Of a stretch of 64,000 bases of DNA, positions 7,139 to 16,138 are shown in pieces. The first letter of the stretch is position 1. Each line of letters begins with the position of its first letter. Location of the stretch: contig JAJDNF010000033.1 in assembly GCA_022340805.1 (NCBI GenBank), positions 62,001 to 126,000 of the forward strand. Direction: 5' to 3'. The notes beneath the pieces were generated by a model that worked only from the letters and a program-made list of their open reading frames with translations, ran no database searches and was not told the origin of the DNA. A program made the translations under genes and the position numbers. This DNA comes from Chromatiaceae bacterium. Its GTDB lineage: Bacteria; Pseudomonadota; Gammaproteobacteria; Chromatiales; Chromatiaceae.

Positions 7139-10100
7139 TTAGTTTAGACCGTCTCCACTTGGTTTTTCCAAACTTTTCAACTGGATACCCCGTCTACCTG
7201 AAGCCTTTTTTCGGCTCCGCGCGGCAGCGGGCTTGGCCGACGCGCCGGCCCTTACCACCGGCCTGTTCGAACCGGCGGCTTCTTTCGCCGCGGGTGGGCT
7301 CGCTTCGGTCGCACCTTTCCTGGCCGACGTCTCGTGCGCAGTCGTCTTCTTGGCAACACCCGCCCGGGCGCCCGGGCGGCGCGCGGCGGACGCGCCCTGC
7401 GCCCTGGTTTTGCTCCCAGAGGCCTTCTTCACGGCCGCCTTTTTCGGCACCGACTTGGCTACCCGGGGCGATTCGGCGTGATGTTTCCTGGCGACCCGCG
7501 GTGCCGATTCCTGTGCAGGGGCCTGGGCCACGTCCGCAGTCATGTTGGCCAGTGTCTTGCTGGAGGCATGCCCGGCCCCCTGCGCTCGCGGTGTCGCCTC
7601 GGCGGTGCCGGCCGGAGGCACTGCCACCGCATGCGACCCGGTCCGGGCGGCTTTCTTCACACCGCGTTTCGACTTGAACGGCCTGGCGGCCCAGCCGACC
7701 AGCACCGCTGCAGCGCCAATGACAGTGAACATCACACTGGCAAAACCACTCCAGGCGCGCACCCAGAGCGGGTCACCAACCCGCGGACCACCACCCTGAG
7801 GACCGTTCGGGCCACCGTCCGGTTCATCACGCTTGGAAAACTTGCGGCACTTGGTGCTGCCGGCAACGGCGCACAGCGAGTCGGCAGCCGCGACGCAGCC
7901 CAGCGGGATGACCACCAGCGTCAACAGCGTCGAAACCAACACGCCGGAGGCCAGCGAGATGGCCATACCCTGAAAGATCGGGTCAAAAAAGATCACCGAC
8001 GAACCAGCCACCAGCGCCAGCGCGGTGATCAGGATCGGGCGTGTACGCGTTTTACATGCGGTGATGACCGCGTCGACGACCGAGTCCCCCTCCTGGATTC
8101 GGTGCACCGAGAAGTCCACCAGCAGGATCGAGTTGCGCACGATGATGCCGGCCAGTGCGATCCAGCCGATCATCGAGGTCGCGGTGAACTCGCCGCCCCA
8201 ACCCGCCTGGAAAAACAGCGTGTGCGCCGGAATGATGCCGAGCAGGGTCAGCGGGATAGGCGCCATGATCAGCGCGGGTATCCGGAAGTTGCCGAATTCC
8301 CAGACGACCAGGATGTAGATCAGGACCAGCGCAGCGCCGAACGCGATACCCATGTCACGGAAGGTTTCGTAAGTCACCGTCCACTCGCCGGCCCATTCGA
8401 TCCCGGAGGTGCTGTCGTCGGGTGGAGGACCGGTATAAAAGATGTGTTCGCAAAGCTGAGCGCCATCGGGGGTGCGACAACCCAGTTCATGGAGCTTGTC
8501 TTCGACCTGCAGCATGCCGTAGATCGGCGCCGCCAGGTGACCACCCACGTCGGCCACGACGTACTCGACCGGACGCAGGTCCTTGTTGTAGATGATGTCG
8601 GACTCGGTGCGCCGCTCGAACGTGCCGAGCTCACGCAGTGGCACGGTGGCGCCCGAGTTGGGGGACAGCACCAGGATGTCGCCAAGCCGGTTGATCTGCG
8701 AACGCTCGGCGAGCGGCACCTGGATCACGATATTGATCGGTTCATGGCCGGCGCGCTGCTTGACGTCGCCGAGCACGAATCCGCCCAGCGCCATGGACAA
8801 CTCGCGGTTGATGTCCTCCACCGAGATACCGCGCCGCTGCGCCTTCTCCTGATCGACCTCGAAATGCCAGTAGTCGTAGGGTTCGCGCATGTAGTTGTCG
8901 ACGTCACGCAGGCTCTCGGTCTGGGCAAAGATTTCGGTCAGGTCGTGCGCCACCTGGCGCCGCGTATCCGGATCGGGGCCATGCACCTCGGCGACCACCG
9001 ACTGCAGCACCGGCGGTCCCGGCGGCATCTCGACGACCGCGAAGCGAGCGCGGCTACCCTCGACCAGCGCCTTGACCTGCTCACGCGCATCGACCGCAAT
9101 CTCGTGACTGGAGCGCGAGCGCTCGCCCTTGTCGAGCAGCTGGACCTGCACCTCGGCCTGCCACGAGGACTGGCGCAGATAGTAGTGACGGACCATGCCG
9201 TTGAAATCGAACGGGCGCGCAGTCCCAACATAGATCTGTGCCGCCGTCACTTCGGGCATACGCCGCAGGCGCTCGGCAATCATGTGCGCCATGTTGCCGG
9301 TGTCAGCCAGCGCGGTGCCCTCCGGCATATCCAGGACGACCGAGAATTCCGGCTTGTTGTCCAGCGGCAGCATCTTCACCGCCACCCACTTGAAGTAGAA
9401 GAACGAGCACATCACCAGCAGCGCGCCCCACATGGCAAGCTTGAACAGCCGCGCCTTGCTCCGGTCGAGGATCATCGGCATCAGGACGCGCCGGTAGAGA
9501 CGCTCCAGCCACTCGGCCTCCTTGAGTTCGCGCTTTTCGGCGCTCTCTAGGTAATGCATGGTCGGGCGGAACATGCCGTGGATCGCAAACCAGGGCGTGA
9601 ACACAAACGCCGCAAACAGCGATATGCCCATCGCCACCGAGCCCAGTACCGGAATCGGCAACATGTAGGGGCCCATCATGCCGGTAACGGCCCCCATTGG
9701 CAGCAGCGCGCCTATCACGGTAAGCGTCGCCAGGATGGTCGGGTTGCCCACTTCGCGCACCGCGTCAACCGCGGTGGCCATGTCGGTCTTGCCTTCCTCC
9801 AACCAGCGCCGGTAGATGTTCTCGACCACGACGATCGCATCGTCGACCAGGATGCCGATCGAGAAGATCAGCGCGAACAGCGACACCCTGTCGATCGTGA
9901 AGTCGAGCAGCATGGCGCACAGGATCGTGAACAGCAGCACCACCGGCACGACGAACAGGACCACGAACGCCGGCTTGAGCGCGCGGAACGCGATCCACAC
10001 CAGCAGGAATACGAACATGGTCGCGACGAACAGCTTGAAGATCAGTTCGTTGACCTTTTCCTCGGCAGTCTTGCCGTAGTTGCGCGTAATGCTGACGTGG

Positions 10101-11176
10101 ACGTCGTTGGGGATCATCCGACCGCGCAGGTTTTCGACGCGCTGGATGATCGCCTCGGCGACCTTGACCCCGTTGGTGCCCTTCTTTTTCGCGACCGCGA
10201 TCGTGACGGCCGGCACACTGACCGCCTGATCGGGGTCAGCGGCAGCCGCCCCGGTGTAATAGGCGACCGTCTGCGAGGCATCCTCAGGCCCCTGCCGAAC
10301 GTCGGCCACGTCGTGCACGTAGACCGGCACGCCGTTGTGGCTGCCGACCTGCAGCCGATTGATATCGTCGACCGTTTCGAGGAAGGCGCCGGAGACCACC
10401 ATCATGTGCGAACCGCCGGATTCGACACCACCCATCTGCTGCTCGACATTGGACCCGGTAATCGCCTGCGCGACCTGGGCCAGGCTCAGACCAAAACCGG
10501 CCAGACGCTCCGGGTAGACCTCGACGGTGACCTGTTCGGCTCGCCCTCCGACAACGAAGCTGTCGCCGGTCTCGGGGATCTCCTTGATATGCTGCATGAC
10601 CGACTGCGCCAGGCGGCGCAACTGCGAGTCGTCGACATCCGGGACCCCGTCACCGTTGTAGTCTTTCTCCGACCACAGCGTGAGCGTCACCACCGGGACG
10701 TCGTCGATGCCCTTCGCCTTCACCAGCGGTGGCTTGACCCCCGGAGGAATCCTGTCCATGTTGGACTGGAGCTTGTCATTGACCTTGACCAGCGACTTCT
10801 CCATCTCCTCGCCGACGTCGAACTGGATGGTCACGATGCCCATGCCGCGCTGACTGGCGGAATAGACGTGATCCACACCCTGGATCTCGTACATGATGCG
10901 TTCCAGCGGCTGCACCGCCAGCGACGCCACCTGCTCGGGATCGGCCCCGGGGTACTGCACGATCAGGTCGATCATCGGCACCGAGATCTGCGGATCCTCC
11001 TGGCGCGGCGTTGCCAACAGGCCGAGGATTCCCAACATCAGCATCGCCAGGTACAGCAGCGGCGACAGCGGCGAGTTGATAAAAAAGCGCGCCATGTTCC
11101 CGGCGAGGCCGAGATGGGCCGTCGGGTGGGTGCCTGACTCCGAGCCGTCGGAGGGACGCTGTTCGAGATCGCTCAT
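7139..11176 (-). CDS. RND-family efflux permease with long basic C-terminal tail
   Basis: 1345 aa, against about 1040-1080 for AcrB/MdtB-type pumps. The N-terminus, the large periplasmic domains and the two transmembrane bundles (IFSIGILVDDAIVVVENIY around 420-440; GWIALAGIIVRNSILLVDF later) are typical of proton-driven inner-membrane RND exporters. Two oddities stand out. A calcium-loop-like DYNGDGVPDVDD lies in the first periplasmic domain (about residue 171). Beyond the last RND helix there is an extra transmembrane helix and then roughly 170 residues of Lys/Ala/Pro-rich sequence resembling histone H1 tails, presumably cytoplasmic. The adaptor gene lies directly upstream (71 nt). Substrate unknown; no outer-membrane channel gene is adjacent. 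Confidence 0.9.
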   Translation of the reverse strand: MSDLEQRPSDGSESGTHPTAHLGLAGNMARFFINSPLSPLLYLAMLMLGILGLLATPRQEDPQISVPMIDLIVQYPGADPEQVASLAVQPLERIMYEIQGVDHVYSASQRGMGIVTIQFDVGEEMEKSLVKVNDKLQSNMDRIPPGVKPPLVKAKGIDDVPVVTLTLWSEKDYNGDGVPDVDDSQLRRLAQSVMQHIKEIPETGDSFVVGGRAEQVTVEVYPERLAGFGLSLAQVAQAITGSNVEQQMGGVESGGSHMMVVSGAFLETVDDINRLQVGSHNGVPVYVHDVADVRQGPEDASQTVAYYTGAAAADPDQAVSVPAVTIAVAKKKGTNGVKVAEAIIQRVENLRGRMIPNDVHVSITRNYGKTAEEKVNELIFKLFVATMFVFLLVWIAFRALKPAFVVLFVVPVVLLFTILCAMLLDFTIDRVSLFALIFSIGILVDDAIVVVENIYRRWLEEGKTDMATAVDAVREVGNPTILATLTVIGALLPMGAVTGMMGPYMLPIPVLGSVAMGISLFAAFVFTPWFAIHGMFRPTMHYLESAEKRELKEAEWLERLYRRVLMPMILDRSKARLFKLAMWGALLVMCSFFYFKWVAVKMLPLDNKPEFSVVLDMPEGTALADTGNMAHMIAERLRRMPEVTAAQIYVGTARPFDFNGMVRHYYLRQSSWQAEVQVQLLDKGERSRSSHEIAVDAREQVKALVEGSRARFAVVEMPPGPPVLQSVVAEVHGPDPDTRRQVAHDLTEIFAQTESLRDVDNYMREPYDYWHFEVDQEKAQRRGISVEDINRELSMALGGFVLGDVKQRAGHEPINIVIQVPLAERSQINRLGDILVLSPNSGATVPLRELGTFERRTESDIIYNKDLRPVEYVVADVGGHLAAPIYGMLQVEDKLHELGCRTPDGAQLCEHIFYTGPPPDDSTSGIEWAGEWTVTYETFRDMGIAFGAALVLIYILVVWEFGNFRIPALIMAPIPLTLLGIIPAHTLFFQAGWGGEFTATSMIGWIALAGIIVRNSILLVDFSVHRIQEGDSVVDAVITACKTRTRPILITALALVAGSSVIFFDPIFQGMAISLASGVLVSTLLTLVVIPLGCVAAADSLCAVAGSTKCRKFSKRDEPDGGPNGPQGGGPRVGDPLWVRAWSGFASVMFTVIGAAAVLVGWAARPFKSKRGVKKAARTGSHAVAVPPAGTAEATPRAQGAGHASSKTLANMTADVAQAPAQESAPRVARKHHAESPRVAKSVPKKAAVKKASGSKTRAQGASAARRPGARAGVAKKTTAHETSARKGATEASPPAAKEAAGSNRPVVRAGASAKPAAARSRKKASGRRGIQLKSLEKPSGDGLN

Positions 11177-11247
11177 GCGTTTGTTCTAAATCCGTTCTGC
11201 GCTTAGGCGCCAAGCGATACAAAAGGCGCCATGGGTGTCCGCGGCAC

Positions 11248-12390
11248 TTACTGGCCGCGACTCCGGGTCATGATGTCAGGACCGGGGTTCGGGTAGACGC
11301 GGTCGCCCGGGGCGATACCGGAGAGCACCATGGTCATGCCATTGTCCAGTCGTTTGCCCTGGCGGATCATGCGCAATTCGGGCTCGCCCTGTTCGTTCTG
11401 AACGTAAACGACCGGCAGGCTGCCGCGATAGCGGATGGCCGTACTCGGGATCACCGGCTGCTGACCCTTCGTGGGTGCGGTGGCATCCGGGATCAGCACC
11501 TTGGCGTACATGCCCGGTTTCGATACGCCCTGAGGGATGTCAAACTTGACCTTCACGGTATGGCGCTGCACGTCGGCCATCGGAAACACCTGCGCGACGC
11601 GCACCGCGACCGGCTCCGGGTGATCGTCGAAGGTGGCCGCATTCTGCAGCACGCTCATCGGCTGCAAGCCCCTTGCGAGGCTCGCCGGCACATCCACCTC
11701 GATCTGCAGCCAGGTGACGTCGGCAAACTTCAACATCGGCAGCCCGGGCTGGACGGTATCCCCTTCCTCGACGTATTTCTCGACGATCACACCGTCGAAC
11801 GGGGCCAGGCTCTTGGCATCGCGCAGTTTCGCGTCGATCGCGCGAATCTCGGACTGCGCCTGCAGCATCGCGCTGCGTGCCTGCTCCATCCGCGTACTCG
11901 AGGCATAAAGGTCCGCGCTGCGCTCGGCCCCGCGGTCACGCTGACCCATGAAACCCTCAGCCGGGCGGGTGAACATCTGGTCGAACAGGTTGGGTATACC
12001 CATACCGCCAGGGGCATTCGCCGACTGCGGCGACCACAACTCGCGCGAATACTGCACGCCCGCATTGCGCAGCTGCGCGTCGGCCGACGCCAACTGGGCA
12101 TAGGCGGCACTGCGCTTGGCCAGCAGCTCGTCCTCTTCGAGGGCGACCAGCGTGGTCCCGGTCTCGAAGGTCTCACCTTCGATACCGGCGATGAACTTCA
12201 CCCGGCCGGGCAGCTGGGCGGCCAGGGTCACCTCCTTGAACGGCACCACACTGCCACTGACCACCACGGTCGGAACCTCGGAGGACTCCTTGACGACAAA
12301 GATGTCTTCGAACTCACGGTCCCGCGCAAAGGTCGGCGCAGATAGCGCTACTGCGGCGGCGGTGACGGTGGCAATCAGAATCTTGTGCAT
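11248..12390 (-). CDS. RND efflux periplasmic adaptor (HlyD/AcrA-type membrane fusion protein)
   Basis: 380 aa with an N-terminal signal peptide (cleavage after about FA, residue 22). The biotinyl-lipoyl half-motifs (VTLAAQLPGRVKFI and SLAPFDGVIVEKYVEEGDTVQPG) flank an alpha-hairpin, followed by beta-barrel and membrane-proximal domains, the standard adaptor order. The hairpin contains a Gly/Pro-rich stretch (PGGMGIPNLFDQM), slightly unusual. It precedes the RND permease on the same strand and would link it to an outer-membrane channel encoded elsewhere. Confidence 0.9.
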   Translation of the reverse strand: MHKILIATVTAAAVALSAPTFARDREFEDIFVVKESSEVPTVVVSGSVVPFKEVTLAAQLPGRVKFIAGIEGETFETGTTLVALEEDELLAKRSAAYAQLASADAQLRNAGVQYSRELWSPQSANAPGGMGIPNLFDQMFTRPAEGFMGQRDRGAERSADLYASSTRMEQARSAMLQAQSEIRAIDAKLRDAKSLAPFDGVIVEKYVEEGDTVQPGLPMLKFADVTWLQIEVDVPASLARGLQPMSVLQNAATFDDHPEPVAVRVAQVFPMADVQRHTVKVKFDIPQGVSKPGMYAKVLIPDATAPTKGQQPVIPSTAIRYRGSLPVVYVQNEQGEPELRMIRQGKRLDNGMTMVLSGIAPGDRVYPNPGPDIMTRSRGQ

Positions 12391-12879
12391 TATTCAGTAA
12401 CCTGTGGTTGCGTCGAACAACGAGCCACCGGTCGTGAGCTGACGGCGGGCCCGCCGGGGCGGTCAGTTGCTTGTGCGAGATTCGTGCGCGGGAGGTGCTG
12501 GCGTGACGCATCCAACGTCGACCTCGCGACCTTCGCGGGTGCGCATGCCGAAGGGTGCGGCCAGGTGGCGTTTGGTGCAGTAAGCAAGCCACTTCAACTC
12601 CCTGACTATGCGCAAAAAAACTACTCGATTGCATGTAGATGCACGGCCTTTTGCGGACCGTTTCGAGATACTTCCGGGTCGGGGGATTATCCGCCAGTCG
12701 CAGCGCCAAATGCAATAAAACAATACCCCGCCCCAGACCACGGGACGGCGCCTGGCGGCCATGTCCAAGCGGTTCGCGGACCAAATGCGCCGGTACGGCT
12801 AAACGGAAGCTGCACCTTGCTCGTCCCAAAAGGGTACCATGCGAAAAACAACCGCTGAGGACATGAGGAGTAAGGTCAT
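12391..12879. other. Divergent intergenic region between RND operon and dynamin-like gene
   Basis: About 490 nt with several overlapping frames in the track, none with a ribosome site or recognisable protein. It must hold the divergent promoters of the adaptor and GTPase genes. I could not identify convincing -35/-10 pairs or operators. Confidence 0.4.
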
Positions 12880-14421
12880 ATGCGTGGTGCAGGCCCGGTC
12901 ATCGAGACCCGTCTAAAACATCTCGAAGCCCACCTGGAGCAGGAAAACCCAGTCCTGCTGACGACGGTTCAGAGCTTCCGCGAACTCGACAAGGTCGCCT
13001 ATAAAATGGGCCTGTTCAGCCCTGAGCAGTCGTTCGCGACGCAGATCCCGTGGTGGCCACTGATATCGGTACTCGGTACCTTTTCCGCCGGCAAGTCGAC
13101 CTTCATCAACCACTACCTCGGCAGCAAACTGCAGCGCAGCGGCAACCAGGCGGTCGACGACAAATTCACGGTACTGTGCTACAGCAACCACTCCTCGACC
13201 CACGCCCTGCCCGGCGTGGCACTGGATTCCGACCCGAGGTTTCCGTTTTACAAGGTCAGCGGCGAGATCGAGAAGGTCGCCGCGGGTGAGGGCTCGCGCA
13301 TCGATGCCTACCTGCAACTGAAGACCAGCGCGAGCCCGGCCCTGCGCGGCAAGATCCTGATCGATTCGCCGGGATTCGATGCCGACGCGCAACGCACCTC
13401 GACACTGAAGATCACCGATCACATCATCGATCTCTCGGACCTGGTACTGGTATTTTTCGACGCGCGTCACCCCGAACCCGGCGCAATGCGCGACACGCTG
13501 GATCACCTGGTATCGAAGACCATCTCACGGCCGGATTCCGGCAAGTTCCTGTACATCCTCAACCAGATCGATACCACCGCGCGCGAGGACAATCCCGAAG
13601 AGGTGGTCGCGGCCTGGCAGCGGGCGATGGGCGAGCGCGGTCTGACCGCTGGGCGTTTCTTTGCGATCTACAACGAAGAGGCGGCCACACCGATCCCGGA
13701 CGAGGCACTGCGCCGCCGTTTCCGCGGCAAGCGCGATGCCGACCTTGCCGAGATCCACGAGCGCATGGAGCAGGTCGAGATCGAGCGTGCCTACCGCATC
13801 GTGGGGTCGCTGGAAAAGGCCGCGCGCGGCTTCGAGGGAAAGGTCGTGCCGGCACTCAATCAGCTGCTGCAGCAATGGCGCAGACGCACCCTGATCGGCG
13901 ACGCGGTTGCCGCCGTGCTGCTCATCGCCGCGTTTATCGGCATCACCGTGCAGCTGGGCCAGTGGGACGGCATGCAACTGAAGGCCGACTGGTGGAGCAC
14001 CCTCACCGCCACGCCGAAGAGCATCTACTTCACCGCGCTTGGGGCCTACCTGGTATGGCTCGCGGTGCATTTCGGGGTTCGCCGCGTGGCCGCCAAGTCC
14101 CTGCTCGGCACAGCGCAGCGCCTCGGTCAGCAGCAGGGCATTCGCGGCAGCCTGAAAGAGGCATTCCGGCTCAACACTAGGCCGTGGCGCAGCATCTTCA
14201 GCCGCAGCCCCGCAGGCTGGGGACGCCGCAGCCGCAGGCGCATCCAACAGGTGCTGGAAGATACCGACCGCTACGTGCAGGAACTCAATGACCGTTTCGC
14301 CAACCCCTCGGGCAACCCACCCCTGGAACTGGCCGCCGCACAGCTCGATGAGCCGGACGAGCCGGAGGAGCAGGGGTCACTCACCGCGCACCCAGCAGCG
14401 CGGACCGGCGACAACGACTGA
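12880..14421 (+). CDS. Dynamin-like large GTPase with membrane hairpin
   Basis: 513 aa. GTPase motifs are intact: P-loop GTFSAGKST (about 66-74), G3 DSPGF (about 165), G4 NQID (about 228). Two hydrophobic helices (about 343-365 and 386-407) follow the GTPase and helical part, then a basic region and an acidic disordered tail. A GAGGAG about nine bases before the ATG supports the start. This layout fits bacterial dynamin-like/EHD-type GTPases that remodel or tether membranes. It is followed after 12 nt by a sugar-kinase gene, with no obvious functional link. Substrate membrane and partner unknown. Confidence 0.8.
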   Translation: MRGAGPVIETRLKHLEAHLEQENPVLLTTVQSFRELDKVAYKMGLFSPEQSFATQIPWWPLISVLGTFSAGKSTFINHYLGSKLQRSGNQAVDDKFTVLCYSNHSSTHALPGVALDSDPRFPFYKVSGEIEKVAAGEGSRIDAYLQLKTSASPALRGKILIDSPGFDADAQRTSTLKITDHIIDLSDLVLVFFDARHPEPGAMRDTLDHLVSKTISRPDSGKFLYILNQIDTTAREDNPEEVVAAWQRAMGERGLTAGRFFAIYNEEAATPIPDEALRRRFRGKRDADLAEIHERMEQVEIERAYRIVGSLEKAARGFEGKVVPALNQLLQQWRRRTLIGDAVAAVLLIAAFIGITVQLGQWDGMQLKADWWSTLTATPKSIYFTALGAYLVWLAVHFGVRRVAAKSLLGTAQRLGQQQGIRGSLKEAFRLNTRPWRSIFSRSPAGWGRRSRRRIQQVLEDTDRYVQELNDRFANPSGNPPLELAAAQLDEPDEPEEQGSLTAHPAARTGDND

Positions 14422-14433
14422 ACAGCCTCAGCG

Positions 14434-15333
14434 ATGCCGCGAATCGGCATTGACCTGGGCGGGACCAAGATCGAGGGCATAGTCCTGGAACGGGACGGAC
14501 GCATCTCGATACGCGAGCGCGCCACCACCCCGGCAGGCGACTACCCTGCCACGCTCGCGGTGATCGTTGCGCTGGTGCAGCGGCTCGAGCAACAGCGCGG
14601 CCAGCAATGCAGCATAGGGGTCGGCACGCCGGGTGCGCTGTCGCCGCACAGCGGGCTGCTGCGCAACGCCAACTCCACCTGCCTCAACGGCCAGGCGCTC
14701 GACCGGGACCTCGCTGAGCGGCTGGGGCGCCCGGTGCGCATCGCCAACGACGCAGACTGCTTTGCGCTGTCGGAGGCCAGCGACGGCGCGGCGAGCGACG
14801 CGGCGAGCGTATTCGGCGTGATCGTCGGCACAGGTACCGGCGGTGGAATCGTGGTCCATGGCCGGCTGCTCGACGGCCCCAACAGGATCGCCGGAGAATG
14901 GGGCCACAACCCCCTGCCCTGGCCCGCCGACGACGAGCGGCCCGGACCGGCCTGTTACTGCGGCAGGAACGGCTGCATCGAGACCTTTCTTTCCGGTCCT
15001 GGGCTGGCGTTCGATTACCGCCCGGGCGCGCCTAAGCTGTCGGCCAAACAGATCGCGCAGCGCGCCGCGGACGGCGAAGCAGCCGCCGAGGCCTGCCTGG
15101 CGCGATACGAAGACCGCATGGCCCGCGGTCTGGCCAGCGTCATCAATATCCTCGACCCCGAGGTGATCGTGCTCGGCGGCGGGCTGTCGAACATCCAGCG
15201 GCTGTACCGAAACGTACCGCGCCTGTGGCCGCGCTACATATTCTCCGACGTGGTGCGCACCCGCCTGGTCCCGCCGGCACATGGCGACAGCAGTGGCGTG
15301 CGCGGTGCCGCCTGGCTGTGGCCGACGGCATGA
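14434..15333 (+). CDS. ROK-family sugar kinase (fructokinase/NagK-like)
   Basis: 299 aa. N-terminal phosphate-binding motif GIDLGGTKIEG, catalytic-base region NDADCFALSE, GTGTGGGIV, and the ROK zinc site GEWGHNPL...CYCGRNGCIETFLSG. These are diagnostic for ROK hexokinases; the spacing and CYCGRNGCIE resemble Mak fructokinases and N-acetylglucosamine kinases. It would phosphorylate a free hexose with ATP in the cytoplasm. Specificity cannot be told from the sequence alone. It lies 12 nt after the dynamin-like gene. Confidence 0.88.
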   Translation: MPRIGIDLGGTKIEGIVLERDGRISIRERATTPAGDYPATLAVIVALVQRLEQQRGQQCSIGVGTPGALSPHSGLLRNANSTCLNGQALDRDLAERLGRPVRIANDADCFALSEASDGAASDAASVFGVIVGTGTGGGIVVHGRLLDGPNRIAGEWGHNPLPWPADDERPGPACYCGRNGCIETFLSGPGLAFDYRPGAPKLSAKQIAQRAADGEAAAEACLARYEDRMARGLASVINILDPEVIVLGGGLSNIQRLYRNVPRLWPRYIFSDVVRTRLVPPAHGDSSGVRGAAWLWPTA

Positions 15334-15399
15334 AAGTTCGCCGGTTTGCGGCACCGCGAACGAGCCGTGTGTAACCCCTGTTACCGAATTGTTGAAATC

Positions 15400-15441
15400 G
15401 TGTAATCTGGACACCATCATTAGAGGGTGTATCTGGGACAC
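15400..15441 (+). promoter_or_regulatory. Pair of GTGT-N7-ACAC sites upstream of nrtR, candidate operators
   Basis: GTGTAATCTGGACAC (15400-15414) and GTGTATCTGGGACAC (15427-15441) are two near-identical imperfect palindromes 27 bp apart, the second ending 10 nt before the nrtR start. The position directly ahead of a NAD-metabolism repressor and nadA suggests autoregulatory NrtR operators. The motif assignment to NrtR is inference; the repeat itself is seen directly. Confidence 0.5.
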
Positions 15442-15451
15442 TTAGTAGGCC

Positions 15452-16138
15452 ATGCGCGCACCTCTGGAGACGTTCAGCTACGAATATCCCCACCCGGCGG
15501 TCACCACCGACGTGGTGGTATTCACCATCCGCGACACGCGTCTGAGCATCCTGCTGGTGAAACGGGCGAATCCACCCCACCAGGGTTGCTGGGCATTGCC
15601 GGGCGGGTTTCTCGACATCGACGAAGACCTGGACACCTGCGCGGCGCGTGAACTGCAGGAGGAGACCGGCATCAGCGGCCTCTATCTGGAGCAGCTCTAC
15701 ACCTTTGGGGCGACCCGCCGCGACCCGCGTGAGCGGGTCATCAGCGTGACCTATTACGCCCTGGTCCCACAGGACGCGCTGGCCACCCCGCGCGCGGCCA
15801 GTGATGCCGCCGAGGTCGGCTGGCACACCTTCGAGAATCTGCCGCCGCTGGCATTCGATCATGCGCAGATCATCGAGATGGCACATCGCCGCCTGGTGGC
15901 CAAGCTGGACTACTCGACGATTGCACTGCAGTTCATGGCCGAGTCGTTCACGCTGAGTGAACTGCAGGGTGTATACGAGATCCTGCTGAACCAGCCGCTC
16001 GACAAGCGCAACTTCCGCAAGCGCGTCCTGTCACTCGGCCTGATCGAAGAGACAGGCGGGCTGCGGCGCAGCGGCAAACACCGGCCAGCCAGGGAATACC
16101 GGGCCAGGCATCCCAGACGGGTGGAGATCATCAAATGA
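15452..16138 (+). CDS. nrtR: NrtR-type Nudix transcriptional regulator of NAD synthesis
   Basis: 228 aa. The N-terminal Nudix domain has a complete Nudix box ([20 protein letters not shown] then ETGI), fitting G-x5-E-x7-REUxEExGU, so ADP-ribose hydrolysis may be retained. The C-terminal 80 residues ([20 protein letters not shown]) are the winged-helix part typical of NrtR repressors, which sense ADP-ribose and control NAD genes. The stop overlaps the ATG of nadA by four bases (ATGA), strong context for this role. A plain Nudix hydrolase is less likely given the C-terminal domain. Confidence 0.85.
   Translation: MRAPLETFSYEYPHPAVTTDVVVFTIRDTRLSILLVKRANPPHQGCWALPGGFLDIDEDLDTCAARELQEETGISGLYLEQLYTFGATRRDPRERVISVTYYALVPQDALATPRAASDAAEVGWHTFENLPPLAFDHAQIIEMAHRRLVAKLDYSTIALQFMAESFTLSELQGVYEILLNQPLDKRNFRKRVLSLGLIEETGGLRRSGKHRPAREYRARHPRRVEIIK

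Noticed and set aside
7334-9550. 738-aa plus-strand ORF opposite the RND gene
   Set aside because: Antisense shadow of a high-GC gene; His/Arg/Asp-rich composition, no domain, no ribosome site.
9554-11137. 527-aa plus-strand ORF opposite the RND gene
   Set aside because: Antisense shadow, very His/Arg/Asp-rich and without a known domain.
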